Positions 8,645 through 17,898 of a stretch of DNA of 64,000 nt are shown piece by piece. Source of the DNA: GCA-2709075 sp038146865 (GTDB lineage Bacteria; Pseudomonadota; Alphaproteobacteria; MPNO01; UBA2964). The position numbers were made by a program, and so were the translations under genes. The DNA lies in the NCBI GenBank assembly GCA_038146865.1, contig JAYQSL010000007.1:814871-878870 (forward strand). The letters run 5' to 3'. Within the stretch, counting starts at the first letter, position 1; every line of letters begins with the position of its first letter. The notes under the pieces are model-generated. The model ran no database searches. It was not told where the DNA came from and was given only the letters and a program-made list of their open reading frames with translations.

Positions 8645-10129
8645 TTATAGTTTGATGCAGATGTTCGTAAGCTCGGTATAAAATTCGAGAGAGTAGTCAC
8701 CGCCTTCACGCCCGATACCAGATTGTTTGCTTCCACCAAACGGCGTTCGAAGGTCTCGAAGAAACCAGCTGTTTACCCAGGTAATGCCAGATTCAATTTG
8801 TGGAGCAACGCGATGAGCTCTGGTAAGATTTTCTGTCCAAATCGAGCAAGCGAGCCCGTAAGGGGTGTCGTTTGCCAGCGCAATAACCTCCTCCTCGCTG
8901 TCGAACGGGCGGATATGGCAGCATGGCCCAAAAATTTCTTCCTTGATTACCGGATGGTCGTCAGGCAAACCTGTCCATATGGTAGGTTCAACCCAGGCGC
9001 CCTTCGCAAGTGAGGAATCTAGGTTGGGCACCCCGCCACCTGTAACAACCGTTGCCCCACTTTCTGCAGCAAGTTTGTAATAATTAAGAACTTTATCCCT
9101 GTGTTCTTGGCTTATTAGGGGGCCGAGAGTTGTGGTTTTCTCATCTGGGCGACCACAAATCTGTTTTTCAGCAGCAGCTTTTAAACGGACAACGAATTCA
9201 TCAAATATTGGTCGCTCAACAAATACTTTTTCAGTTCCGAGGCAGACTTGGCCGCAATTTGCGAATACCGATCGGTTGGTTCCCTCGATCGCTTTATCTA
9301 GATCGCAATCTGCAAAAACGATTGCAGGGTTTTTCCCCCCGAGTTCAAATGAGACATCGCGAATTCCTACAGCGGCTTTTTTCATGATAGCCTCACCTGT
9401 TACAGTTTCGCCAGTAAAGGTAATGGCATCAACATCTGGATGCTGTGTTAGGAATTCACCGGCTGAATTTGGGCCAAACCCGTGGATTACATTATAGACT
9501 CCAGGAGGTACACCAACTGAATTCATAACTTCACCAAGCATTGCGGTTGTAGATGGTGTTTCTTCAGAGGGTTTTACGACAACTGTGTTACCGCAAGCCA
9601 GAGCAGGTCCCACTTTCCAAGTCATAAGCAGGAGTGGCAGGTTCCAGGGGCTGATGACCCCGATTACACCCTTAGGGCGACTAACTGTATAATTCAGCGC
9701 TCCGGTACCGTCAGGTGTTGGCATTCGGAATGCAGCGTCATGATGATTTCGCATGATATCTGCAAAGATCTGAAAATTAGCCGCGCCGCGCGGTATGTCT
9801 AGGTGAGAAGCCAAGCTTATTGGTTTACCTGTATCAGCGACCTCGGCCTCTAGAAAATCATCAAAACGAGCCTGAATGCCCTCCACTATTCCAGAAACAA
9901 TCTCTAATCTTTTCGCGAGGGGCATCTGTCCCCAGGGGCCCGTCAATGCAGCCTTGGCTGCTTTGACTGCTGCGTCTACATCTTCCAAAGAGGCCTCGTG
10001 AACTACGGAGATTAGTGAGCCATCGACTGGGCTGATATTTTGAAATGTTTTCCCAGAGGTTCCTTTGGTATAATTACCGTTTATAAAATTTTGGGCTCGG
10101 ATTTCTTCCATTAGCTGATCTAGAGGCAC
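8645..10129 (-). CDS. Aldehyde dehydrogenase, 2-hydroxymuconic semialdehyde dehydrogenase-like
   Basis: A 494-residue NAD(P)-dependent aldehyde dehydrogenase. The catalytic Cys is in NCGQVCLGTEKV and the general base Glu in SFELGGKNPA; the N-terminal SPVDGSLISVVHEAS and the GQVCLGTEKVFV block are closest to the 2-hydroxymuconic/aminomuconic semialdehyde dehydrogenase group that follows extradiol ring cleavage. Translation probably starts at GTG, with AGGGAGA about six bases upstream; an internal ATG lies seven codons in. It is convergent with the molybdenum hydroxylase operon. A LigB-type dioxygenase 4 kb away could supply such a semialdehyde, but the link is inference. Confidence 0.88.
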   Translation of the reverse strand: MPLDQLMEEIRAQNFINGNYTKGTSGKTFQNISPVDGSLISVVHEASLEDVDAAVKAAKAALTGPWGQMPLAKRLEIVSGIVEGIQARFDDFLEAEVADTGKPISLASHLDIPRGAANFQIFADIMRNHHDAAFRMPTPDGTGALNYTVSRPKGVIGVISPWNLPLLLMTWKVGPALACGNTVVVKPSEETPSTTAMLGEVMNSVGVPPGVYNVIHGFGPNSAGEFLTQHPDVDAITFTGETVTGEAIMKKAAVGIRDVSFELGGKNPAIVFADCDLDKAIEGTNRSVFANCGQVCLGTEKVFVERPIFDEFVVRLKAAAEKQICGRPDEKTTTLGPLISQEHRDKVLNYYKLAAESGATVVTGGGVPNLDSSLAKGAWVEPTIWTGLPDDHPVIKEEIFGPCCHIRPFDSEEEVIALANDTPYGLACSIWTENLTRAHRVAPQIESGITWVNSWFLRDLRTPFGGSKQSGIGREGGDYSLEFYTELTNICIKL

Positions 10130-10259
10130 GGATCTCTCCCTAATTTTTGAGTTGCGCTAACGTGAATAGGGTTCTTGTTTTAGTCAAGTCAAGAAACCTA
10201 AGATTGAATAATACACCTCAAGACCTTATCTTTAGGTTATAGTAAGAAAGGTTTATTTT

Positions 10260-10916
10260 ATGTGGTTTAATTCAACCTCTAAAACCCAGATGCCAAGCGC
10301 GGATGATGCGTTGCCGGGTCGGGATCAAAAAATGCAGATTTCTGGTAAGCATTTTGTAACCGGACGGCCCATCACGCTGCCTAACCCTAAGGGAACAGAG
10401 ACTGCGCTTTTTGGATTAGGGTGTTTTTGGGGAGCTGAAAGGCTATTTTGGGAGTTAGAAGGGGTTTTTGCTACTGCCGTCGGGTATTCAGCCGGTTATA
10501 CAAAAAACCCTACCTATGAGGAGGTCTGTTCTGGAAAAACCGGTCATAATGAAGTTGTCTTGGTTATTTTTGATCCGGCTGTTTTAGAATATCAAACGTT
10601 GCTTGCTAAGTTTTTTGAGGGTCATGACCCTACGCAAGGTATGAGACAGGGCAACGATGTGGGCACTCAATACCGGTCAGGTGTCTATACCTACAACCAG
10701 GCCCAAAAGGTTTCAGCAGTTAAGACCAAGGATGCTTACGAGAATGTCCTCAAGGGACGTCGATATAGTGAAATAACCACCGAAATTATTGATGCTCCGG
10801 AGTTTTATTACGCAGAGGAGTATCATCAGCAGTATCTGGCAAAAAATCCCGGTGGATACTGCGGGTTGGGCGGAACGGGTGTGTCGTGTCCGACTGATCA
10901 AACTGGCGAGGTCTGA
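10260..10916 (+). CDS. msrA: Peptide-methionine (S)-S-oxide reductase
   Basis: A 218-residue MsrA that reduces methionine-S-sulfoxide in proteins. The catalytic Cys is in LGCFWGAERLF, followed by GYSAGYTKNPTYEEVCSG and GHNEVV, all hallmark segments; YAEEYHQQYL and the Cys residues in GYCGLGGTGVSCP provide the C-terminal resolving pair of thioredoxin-dependent MsrA. AAAGG lies 8 bases before ATG. No signal peptide, so cytosolic. Its stop abuts that of the convergent transporter gene with no bases between. No msrB is nearby. Confidence 0.95.
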   Translation: MWFNSTSKTQMPSADDALPGRDQKMQISGKHFVTGRPITLPNPKGTETALFGLGCFWGAERLFWELEGVFATAVGYSAGYTKNPTYEEVCSGKTGHNEVVLVIFDPAVLEYQTLLAKFFEGHDPTQGMRQGNDVGTQYRSGVYTYNQAQKVSAVKTKDAYENVLKGRRYSEITTEIIDAPEFYYAEEYHQQYLAKNPGGYCGLGGTGVSCPTDQTGEV

Positions 10917-11669
10917 CTAAATTTCCAGAACCTGCCAGATCAGCTTGATTTCCATAACCACGATAAAAAGGATTACAAGCTTGTTAAAAAGGGCGGCACT
11001 CATATATCGGGTGGTCCACATGCCGATCTGAGTAAAAATAATTGTGGGTATTATCGCCACAGCTCCTTGCACGAGCCTTTCAAAATCTAACAAGCCTAGG
11101 CCAGCGACTGCTGCCAGGTGGGTGGTAGCAATCACCAGAAATAAGATTGACACTCCAAATACATAAAGCTCTTTCTCCAATCTGTATGAATGGATCCAGG
11201 TCGCAACTACCGGGCCGGCGATGCCTGTAGCGCCTTGTGATATTCCGGCTATTGCGGCCAGAAATGGGGATGCTCTTCGCGCTGCTTCACCTTTTAGACG
11301 GAAATCTGGGTTGAAAATCATATTGAGCAGGTAGGCTCCAATCCAAACAATTAGAAGCCAAAGCAGTGCTATATCGGTGAGTTCTCGTAAGACGAATGTT
11401 CCGATTATTGTCCCGAGACATGCGGCAATAAGAGCGACTTTTAAGTATGGAATGTCTGCTTTCATTTTTCGATAACGCCAGCAGATCCAGACATTGCTAA
11501 AAAAAGTGGGCAATGTGATTACGACTACCGCGTGTTGGGCTCCAAGAAATGCCGCAAGGGTTGGGATAGCAATGATAGGAAGGCCTAACCCAATGGCTCC
11601 TTTCAAATAAGACCCAACAGCTATTGCCGCTAAAACTATAGCAAGTGACTCAAAACTTAGCGCACCCAA
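10917..11669 (-). CDS. TauE/SafE family membrane protein
   Basis: A 250-residue integral membrane protein with about eight hydrophobic helices. It has the two-repeat pattern of the TauE/SafE family, each half opening with a glycine-rich segment: GSYLKGAIGLGLPIIAIP near residue 20 and AAIAGISQGATGIAGPVVA near 140. Members export sulfite, sulfoacetate or other small organic anions, but substrates vary and none can be assigned here. It is a lone minus-strand gene, upstream of which lies the terminator of the TctC-type gene. Confidence 0.85.
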   Translation of the reverse strand: MGALSFESLAIVLAAIAVGSYLKGAIGLGLPIIAIPTLAAFLGAQHAVVVITLPTFFSNVWICWRYRKMKADIPYLKVALIAACLGTIIGTFVLRELTDIALLWLLIVWIGAYLLNMIFNPDFRLKGEAARRASPFLAAIAGISQGATGIAGPVVATWIHSYRLEKELYVFGVSILFLVIATTHLAAVAGLGLLDFERLVQGAVAIIPTIIFTQIGMWTTRYMSAALFNKLVILFIVVMEIKLIWQVLEI

Positions 11670-11773
11670 GAGAAACTCCTATTTAATAATTACAACGTGA
11701 TTAGCTGGGTGTCGGAGTAACTGCAACCCGCATCAGATTATATTTAGCCTTTGAGGGTTGCTTTGTTCTATAT

Positions 11774-11810
11774 GAAAAGAAAAAGGCCGGCTCAATGAAA
11801 GAACCGGCCT
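11774..11810 (-). terminator. Rho-independent terminator of the TctC-type gene
   Basis: On the minus strand AGGCCGGTTC and GAGCCGGCCT form a 10-bp stem (one G-U pair) with a 7-base loop, followed by TTTTTCTTTTC. It lies 26 bases after the stop of the binding-protein gene. The plus strand has no T tract, so termination is directional. Confidence 0.85.
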
Positions 11811-11835
11811 TATCCCAACTTTTATAGTGTTTTTT

Positions 11836-12879
11836 TTAGTTAGTTTTTTTGCCAAAAATCATTTCAGATGCAGCCGCTGCAACTTTTTTATCAACGTTGT
11901 TTATTGCGTTGTTGATAAACTTCTGTACGTCCGCGCCTTTGGTGGCAATCACGCGCAGCTTCCGCTTTTTTGCCTCCGCTTTGTATTTGTCGTCGGCCAC
12001 CATCTTATCGAAGGCAGCTCGGAGACTCGGAACAATATCCTTCGGAGCTCCAGGAGGCAGTGCCAAGCCCCGGCCGATGATACCCAGAGTTGCCATAAAA
12101 GAGACTATCGGTTGGTATTTGTCTTCGACAACATCTTTTAGCATCGGAACATTTTTATCAAGATCAGGGTCTTTCCAGACACCCGTTTGAAGAATGGCTC
12201 TGGCGAAAGGTTTATCACCTTTGAACCAATGGGGTACTTTTGAAGACCAAGCCAACCAATTGAAGCCTGTGCCTTGGTGCTCGCCTTGTTCCATAGACAT
12301 GATCGTTTTGCTGGATCCTTTATAGCCTGAAATTAGTTTAATTTTGAGGCCTAGCATTTCTTTCATCATTTTTGGGATTAGGAATGAGGTGGAACCGGGT
12401 CCTGTGTTACCGGTTATTACCTCAATTCTTTTCATATCATCCCATTTTCTTACACCGCTATCAGAGCGCAAAACGAAAATGGTATTCGTCTGATTGGTTG
12501 AACCCAGTGAAGTAAATTTTCTCATGTCGTATTTAGTTCTCTTGGGACGGAGTAACTGTGATACGACCGATGCGTCGGGGGGGACAATCCAATTGAGCCC
12601 ATTGGGCGGCATTACATTGGCGGCATAATTAGTGGCTTTGATCCCACCGGCGCCTGACATGGATTGGACAACGATATTTGGCTTGCCTTTTATAAATCGC
12701 TGCATGTGTTTGGCCATTAACCTAGCGTATTTCCCGTAGGTACCACCAAATCCATACCCGATCACAATCGTAACTGTACGCCCTTTGTAATTGACGGATT
12801 GAGCCTTTGCAAAACTTGACATGCCGGCTAGTGCCAATGCCGCGGCCCCTATACCAGCATATTTGATTATTCGATTCAT
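11836..12879 (-). CDS. Tripartite tricarboxylate transporter substrate-binding protein (TctC/Bug family)
   Basis: A 347-residue periplasmic solute-binding protein. A signal peptide is clear (MNRIIKYAGIGAAALALAGM, cleavage after AKA near residue 26). The body shows TVTIVIGYGFGGTYGKYARL and VVQSMSGAGGIKATNY, the Bug-family ligand loops, and a GNTGPGSTS segment near the middle. These proteins bind carboxylates, aromatic acids or nicotinate-like compounds. The ATG three codons inside the longest frame fits better, since AAGGA is 9 bases before it but directly abuts the outer ATG. The TctA/TctB membrane partners are absent from the window. Confidence 0.85.
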   Translation of the reverse strand: MNRIIKYAGIGAAALALAGMSSFAKAQSVNYKGRTVTIVIGYGFGGTYGKYARLMAKHMQRFIKGKPNIVVQSMSGAGGIKATNYAANVMPPNGLNWIVPPDASVVSQLLRPKRTKYDMRKFTSLGSTNQTNTIFVLRSDSGVRKWDDMKRIEVITGNTGPGSTSFLIPKMMKEMLGLKIKLISGYKGSSKTIMSMEQGEHQGTGFNWLAWSSKVPHWFKGDKPFARAILQTGVWKDPDLDKNVPMLKDVVEDKYQPIVSFMATLGIIGRGLALPPGAPKDIVPSLRAAFDKMVADDKYKAEAKKRKLRVIATKGADVQKFINNAINNVDKKVAAAASEMIFGKKTN

Positions 12880-13115
12880 GGATTTCATTCCTTTTTATTC
12901 GATTTGAATCAAAGCTGTCGCATTCGGGTCATCCAAATGCTCAGCGTGGAAACTACTTAATAAGGTTAAATGCTTCAAGCACAAAACAAACTGCTTGGAT
13001 TGGGGAGGTAATTTGCAAGACTGGGTATCCAGCCTTTGGAAATCAAATGGAGTTTCGATCTTTGAAGAAGTGGGTTTAGTATCGAAGAATTCTGAAACTG
13101 ATTAATGGGTGCGTC

Positions 13116-14195
13116 ATGACACTAATCCTCTCAAACGAAGATATAGAAAAAATTCTAAAAATGGATGACCTTGTTCCAGCGTTAGAGGATGCCTATCTCG
13201 AGTTGGTTGAGGGTAGGGGAGGAAATCGGCTGCGCTCTGACATTGTAACGCCGACCACTCAGAGAGAGGATGGTCTCTACGCTTTGAAATCCATGGATGG
13301 GGTCATTCCAAAGTTTGGGATTGGGGCCGTAAGACTGAATTCAGATATTTTAACCTTTCCCCAGACAGGCAACGAGATGAGGCGTGTCAAGATGCCGGCT
13401 GCTCCGGGAAATCGTTATGTAGGCCTGGTGCTGCTATTTAGCACCCATACCGGTGAGCCATTGGTGATTTGTCCTGACGGTGTCATGCAAAGGGCAAGGG
13501 TGGGTGCAACAAATGCGATTGCTTCCAAATATATGGCGAAAGAACAGGTTGAAGTGCTGGCTGTGCTGGGCTCGGGCTGGCAAGCCGGCGCCGCGGTGTC
13601 TGGTCATGCTTTCGTTCATGAACTCAAAGAAGTAAGAGTTTATAGTCCTAATAAAGAAAACCGGGAGGCGTTTGTCAGAGATTTATCCGAGCAAACCGAT
13701 CTAATTGTCAGAGCATGTGAGAGTGGAGAAGAAGCATGTCGAGGTGCAGATACGGTTGCCTGTGCTACCAACGCAGTAAACTCAGTTTTTTTTAAAGAAT
13801 GGATTGAGCCTGGAATGCACATTGGAACCATTCGCCCGGGAGCAACGGAGGTTGATAGGAGCGCTTGGGACAATATTGATGTTTTTGCTCTTCTGGATCA
13901 CGATGACAATTGCAACCTGATTTACACGCATGGAGTTCAGGTTGGAGAAGATAAAGTCGGATCCTACCATGTCGAACATGATGATTGGCACGCGAATTTG
14001 CCCTCCTTGCCCCAAATTATTGGGAGAAAAAGAAAAGGTCGGACCGAAGAAAGTCAGGTCACTTGTTTTTTTAATAACTTAGGAATGGGTTATCAGTTCG
14101 CGGCTGCAGGTTATGTAGTCCATAAGCGTGCAGTGGAATTAGGTTTGGGTCATAAGCTGCCAACCGATTGGTTTACTGAAACAGTTCATCCTTAA
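13116..14195 (+). CDS. Ornithine cyclodeaminase / mu-crystallin family protein
   Basis: A 359-residue protein with the opening LILSNEDIEKILKMDDLVPALEDAY and the NAD(P)-binding core typical of the family: RARVGATNAIASKYMA, then VLAVLGSGWQAGAAVSGHAF (the GxGxQA dinucleotide loop near residue 155) and IGTIRPGATEVD. Members include ornithine cyclodeaminase, alanine dehydrogenase and ketimine reductases, which act on amino or imino acids. The binding-site Lys appears in YALKSMDGV. It is divergent from the TctC-type gene and has no co-directional partner, so the substrate is open. Confidence 0.85.
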   Translation: MTLILSNEDIEKILKMDDLVPALEDAYLELVEGRGGNRLRSDIVTPTTQREDGLYALKSMDGVIPKFGIGAVRLNSDILTFPQTGNEMRRVKMPAAPGNRYVGLVLLFSTHTGEPLVICPDGVMQRARVGATNAIASKYMAKEQVEVLAVLGSGWQAGAAVSGHAFVHELKEVRVYSPNKENREAFVRDLSEQTDLIVRACESGEEACRGADTVACATNAVNSVFFKEWIEPGMHIGTIRPGATEVDRSAWDNIDVFALLDHDDNCNLIYTHGVQVGEDKVGSYHVEHDDWHANLPSLPQIIGRKRKGRTEESQVTCFFNNLGMGYQFAAAGYVVHKRAVELGLGHKLPTDWFTETVHP

Positions 14196-14198
14196 CTC

Positions 14199-15188
14199 TT
14201 ACCGCCATACGGCAAAAGCCATACCGCAACCAGTGCCCGCCTCAGTCCGATAACATGGTTCGTAGACGCTCCAGTCGTATGCGAGGTGCTCCACGGTTCC
14301 GGCTACAGTAATCCAATTTCGAATTTCGGAGTTACCGGACTTGAGTTTATTCCGAGGAATGCTGGTCCAAAATTCTGGTTGATTTCCCTTGCAAGCTTCG
14401 ATGATTTGCCGATCCAGGCACTCATCAATTGTAAAATGGCTCAATCCTCCTGAGGCGATGATACCGACGCGGTCAATATTATCGATTTTTCTGATCGCAG
14501 CCGATATTGAGCGACCCAATTCATAACAACGTTGAGGGCCAGGTTGATTGGGTGGGTAATAGGTATTGATGATAACGGGGACAACCGGGACATCTAAATC
14601 TTTGATTAATCTTTGATGAACAAATCCAAATGCGTGTCCCTCCCCAATCTCTTGGTCCATGCTGCAGCTATAGCTGATATCGAAATTGGCATTAATCAGT
14701 TCTGTGGTTAAACGTTTGGCAAGGTCCGAGTGAACGGGATAGTCGTAGGGTTGTTTTAATTCATGAAATTGTTGGCGAGCCTTTCGCCAATAGTCAGGCG
14801 CTTCTGGGCCTAGCCTTAATGGCACGTTATGCAAAAATTCTCCACCATAAATTAAAATGGAAGGCATGTTGTCGGAGAGATATTGTTCTTTTTGGTCGTC
14901 TCCGATGATGATCAAAGCATCAAGCGAAGCAGCCTTTATATTTTTTCTCATTTTTTCAATGGCTTTTTTACAATTCTTAATCCTTTTTGAGATTATTTCG
15001 GGGGCAATTTCGTTGGAAAAGGATCTGTTGGTTTTGTTGATTAGATCGTCAAACGTGCAACGGTTACCATTGATGTCTAGCTGCCAATCCCTTTCTCTGT
15101 CCCTGCAACCATGAAGTAGGTAGTCCTCTATTGTGCTGCCGAGGGCGGGGCTGTGAGACGTTCCCGCTGCGAAAACAATTTTGGCCAT
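14199..15188 (-). CDS. LigB-type (class III) extradiol ring-cleavage dioxygenase
   Basis: A 329-residue enzyme of the protocatechuate 4,5-dioxygenase beta-subunit superfamily. The N terminus MAKIVFAAGTSHSPALG carries a conserved iron-ligand His; ALIIIGDDQKE, SCSMDQEIGEGHAFG and GIIASGGLSHFTIDE match the family core, the last with the second His region. The enzymes cleave catecholic rings next to the hydroxyl pair using Fe(II). No LigA-like small subunit is fused or adjacent. It lies 3 bases downstream of ygfZ on the same strand with an AGG-type ribosome site, and ends 3 bases from the convergent cyclodeaminase-like gene. Confidence 0.85.
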   Translation of the reverse strand: MAKIVFAAGTSHSPALGSTIEDYLLHGCRDRERDWQLDINGNRCTFDDLINKTNRSFSNEIAPEIISKRIKNCKKAIEKMRKNIKAASLDALIIIGDDQKEQYLSDNMPSILIYGGEFLHNVPLRLGPEAPDYWRKARQQFHELKQPYDYPVHSDLAKRLTTELINANFDISYSCSMDQEIGEGHAFGFVHQRLIKDLDVPVVPVIINTYYPPNQPGPQRCYELGRSISAAIRKIDNIDRVGIIASGGLSHFTIDECLDRQIIEACKGNQPEFWTSIPRNKLKSGNSEIRNWITVAGTVEHLAYDWSVYEPCYRTEAGTGCGMAFAVWR

Positions 15189-15191
15189 ATA

Positions 15192-16055
15192 TTACCTGAG
15201 CCAAAAAGGAGGCGTGGCTGGTATTTTTAACCCGCCACGGTCAATAGAAAAGCCGCCACTGTGGGATTTAAAGTCGGAAATGTTAACAAGGGCTATCGCA
15301 TAATTTTCCGAAACAGAGATAATCTTCCCTACATCGCGATCTTTAACCTTAATCGCTTCCCCAATTTCAAATTCGTGTTGATCGGTTGTATCGATGATCG
15401 CGGGTATTTTTTTAACGAGGTTCCTCGTCTTCATTCGTGTGGTGACCTCTTGCCCCACGTAGCAGCCCTTAGAAAAACTGACACCGTTTATGAAATCGAG
15501 CCCCAGTTCGAGTGGGTATTGGGTCTCTGGAGCAATATCTCCCCCGAAATCAACAATTCCAAGGCCCAGGCATAGGTCATAATACCTCTCAGGCGCAATT
15601 TCAGTTCCGCCTAGATCAATTAGTGTTTTTTTGACAGATAGTTCTTCCGCTTTTGGATGGATTAGTCTTTGCCCCAGCGAGGGGTGTCGTGGGTCTGTGA
15701 ATAATGGAGTGCTTTCAAAGTCTATTTCGCAATCAGAATCTAATTGTAAAATGCAGCACACTGACATGTGGTTCATTGGTGTGATTGCAACATCCGATCG
15801 AAGTTTATATCTGGATAGGCGCTGAACTAGTTCTTCTTGCCTAATGAGATGGCAGTCGAGCAGAACTCTATTGTGGTCCATTATCAGCGTGAAATCACAG
15901 ATGATCTTTCCCTGAGGGGAGAGGATGGCCGAATAGCAGGGCTCCCCTGCCCGAAGAACGTCTATATCATTAGTGACGATTCCTTGAAGAAAGGAGAATG
16001 TGTCGTCGCCAGAAAGCGATATCAGGCTTCTATCTTTCAGGTGAACAAAACGCAT
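15192..16055 (-). CDS. ygfZ: YgfZ/GcvT-domain folate-binding Fe-S protein
   Basis: A 287-residue tetrahydrofolate-binding protein of the YgfZ (IBA57-like) family, which helps assemble or repair some 4Fe-4S proteins. The signature KGCYVGQEVTTRM (K-G-C-[FY]-x-G-Q-E) is present near residue 195, with the GcvT-like N-terminal FLQGIVTNDID segment near residue 25. It is followed 3 bases on by the extradiol dioxygenase gene and is divergent from the glycosyltransferase block. Confidence 0.92.
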   Translation of the reverse strand: MRFVHLKDRSLISLSGDDTFSFLQGIVTNDIDVLRAGEPCYSAILSPQGKIICDFTLIMDHNRVLLDCHLIRQEELVQRLSRYKLRSDVAITPMNHMSVCCILQLDSDCEIDFESTPLFTDPRHPSLGQRLIHPKAEELSVKKTLIDLGGTEIAPERYYDLCLGLGIVDFGGDIAPETQYPLELGLDFINGVSFSKGCYVGQEVTTRMKTRNLVKKIPAIIDTTDQHEFEIGEAIKVKDRDVGKIISVSENYAIALVNISDFKSHSGGFSIDRGGLKIPATPPFWLR

Positions 16056-16175
16056 AGGTGTTATAATTCATTAGTTTTGAATTTAAAAAAAGGTATTTTT
16101 GATATTGTTTAGACGAGAGGGTTGATGAAAAACCGCCCCAGTTTGTTCAAATAATAAGCAAAAAATACAGTTATA

Positions 16176-17138
16176 ATGAGAGTTTTATTTATCACATCAA
16201 CGCGGATCGGTGATGCAGTATTATCGACAGGCCTGTTAGATTATTTATGTAAGACATACCAGGGGATTGAGGTGACCGTGGCTTCCGGGGTCCTCTCTGC
16301 TCCCCTTTTTCGACAATTTCCTGGGGTGCGCCGGGTCATAGAAATAAAAAAAGGTTCTTTTAATTCTCATTGGATCAAGCTCTGGTCAAACACAATAGGA
16401 ACAGCATGGGATTTGGTCGTTGATCTTCGGGGGTCGGCGCTGTCCTATATTCTTATCACTAAACGAAGAAAAATAATCGGCCGGCCGAGTTCTGGCGAGC
16501 ACCGGGTCGAAACCCTCGGGAGATTATTCGAACTGTCCCCGCCGCCCTCTCCCAGATTGGAAATTGAAAATTACAAGAGGGACCGGGATTTGGAAGGAAT
16601 TGCATCCCATGGCATCATCGGTCTAGGTGTTACAGCAAATTGGTTGCCAAAGATTTGGCCTGGTGCCCGATTTGTAGAGCTTGCAGATGCACTAACTAAA
16701 AAGAATGGAACTTTTGAAAATGCAAAAGTTGCTATCTTTGGAGGACCCGGGGAAGAAGCGTTGGCCAAGCCAATTCTTGATGCTCTTGGTGACCAAGCGG
16801 TGGATTTTGTGGGCAATTTAACCATTACTGAGACCGCAGCTTTTCTAAAAAAATGCAAGGTTTTCGTCGGAAATGACTCAGGCCTCATGCATATGTCAGC
16901 CGCCCTCGGAGTTCCCACGGTCGGATTATTTGGACCGAGTATGCCCGAGCACTACGGTCCTTGGGGCCCCCACGCTCGCTCTGTTAGGAGTGACATCTCT
17001 TTTAAGGAACTTGTTCAAACGCCTCAATTTGACCATCGAAAAACTGAAAATTTAATGCAAGGGTTATCTTCTAAAAAGGTCTTGAAGGCATTAGAGAAAT
17101 TGGTTTCAGAACTATCGGAAAAGGGTCATCAGTGGTGA
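16176..17138 (+). CDS. Glycosyltransferase family 9 (heptosyltransferase-like)
   Basis: A 320-residue GT9 enzyme. The opening MRVLFITSTRIGDAVLSTGLL is the family N-terminal motif; VFVGNDSGLMHMSAALGVPTVGLFGPS near residue 230 is the nucleotide-sugar site with the conserved GNDSGxMH. Family members add heptose or related sugars to lipopolysaccharide core on the inner face of the inner membrane. The start has no visible Shine-Dalgarno sequence: TATA directly precedes the ATG. It overlaps the next glycosyltransferase by 7 bases and heads a surface-glycan operon. Confidence 0.85.
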   Translation: MRVLFITSTRIGDAVLSTGLLDYLCKTYQGIEVTVASGVLSAPLFRQFPGVRRVIEIKKGSFNSHWIKLWSNTIGTAWDLVVDLRGSALSYILITKRRKIIGRPSSGEHRVETLGRLFELSPPPSPRLEIENYKRDRDLEGIASHGIIGLGVTANWLPKIWPGARFVELADALTKKNGTFENAKVAIFGGPGEEALAKPILDALGDQAVDFVGNLTITETAAFLKKCKVFVGNDSGLMHMSAALGVPTVGLFGPSMPEHYGPWGPHARSVRSDISFKELVQTPQFDHRKTENLMQGLSSKKVLKALEKLVSELSEKGHQW

Positions 17139-17896
17139 CTGGGTGTAAACAAAAAATCTCTGCCCTTGTGGTTGTCCACAACGAAGAAAAAAGACTGAGT
17201 TCCTGTCTTGATACGTTAAGCTTTGCGGATGAACTGGTAATTGTTCTGGATAAATGTACGGACCGATCTCGCGAGATAGCATCGAAATATACAGAGCAAT
17301 TGATTGAGGGGAAGTGGGACCTTGAAGGTGATCGAAGAAATCTTGGAATAGATTCTTGCAGCGGGCCTTGGGTGCTGGAAGTCGATGCGGATGAGCGTAT
17401 TCCTGGAGAATTGGCCGCGGAGATTAGAGAGATAGTCAATACCTCCGACGCGGATCGGCACGACATTTCGGTGGATAATTACGTGGGCAACCGGCTTGTC
17501 CGGTACGGGTGGGGAGCTTCATTCGGGCGCGGGGCGCATACAGCTCTATTTAGAAAAGGTGCGAAGGTGTGGGGTTCAGAGAGAGTTCATCCGAAGCTTA
17601 CGTTTGATGGGATGAAAGGAGATCTTTTAAAAAATAGGATCGAACATGATGTGGCAGAGAATATTTCAAGTTTAATTCATAAGCTCGATAGTTATTCCTC
17701 TGCGCATGCGGCAGACCTTCGGGATAAAGGGGATATTGGAAGTTTTGGACACAACCTCCGCCGAATATTCTCACGTTTCTATAAATGTTATTTTGCAAGA
17801 AAAGGTTATAGAGAGGGTGCTTGGGGTTTTCTCATCGCTTTGTTTGCGGGGTTGTACCCGATACTTTCTTATCTCAAAGCGAAACTCGAGGACTAA
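17132..17896 (+). CDS. Glycosyltransferase family 2 (WaaE/KdtX-like)
   Basis: A 254-residue GT2 enzyme starting at GTG (two tandem GTG codons) inside the end of the preceding gene, so translation is probably coupled. ISALVVVHNEEKRLSSCLDT is the GT-A N-terminal strand, DELVIVLDKCTDRS and WVLEVDADERIP (D-x-D) the nucleotide and metal sites. The length and the following VHPKLTF segment fit the WaaE/lipopolysaccharide-core beta-glucosyltransferase type. A hydrophobic C-terminal stretch (FLIALFAGLYPILSYL) suggests membrane association. Acceptor sugar unknown. Confidence 0.85.
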   Translation: MVTGCKQKISALVVVHNEEKRLSSCLDTLSFADELVIVLDKCTDRSREIASKYTEQLIEGKWDLEGDRRNLGIDSCSGPWVLEVDADERIPGELAAEIREIVNTSDADRHDISVDNYVGNRLVRYGWGASFGRGAHTALFRKGAKVWGSERVHPKLTFDGMKGDLLKNRIEHDVAENISSLIHKLDSYSSAHAADLRDKGDIGSFGHNLRRIFSRFYKCYFARKGYREGAWGFLIALFAGLYPILSYLKAKLED

Positions 17897-17898
17897 TA

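Noticed and set aside
11836..12888. Outer ATG as the TctC-type start
   Set aside because: The Shine-Dalgarno sequence directly abuts it, whereas the ATG three codons in has correct spacing.
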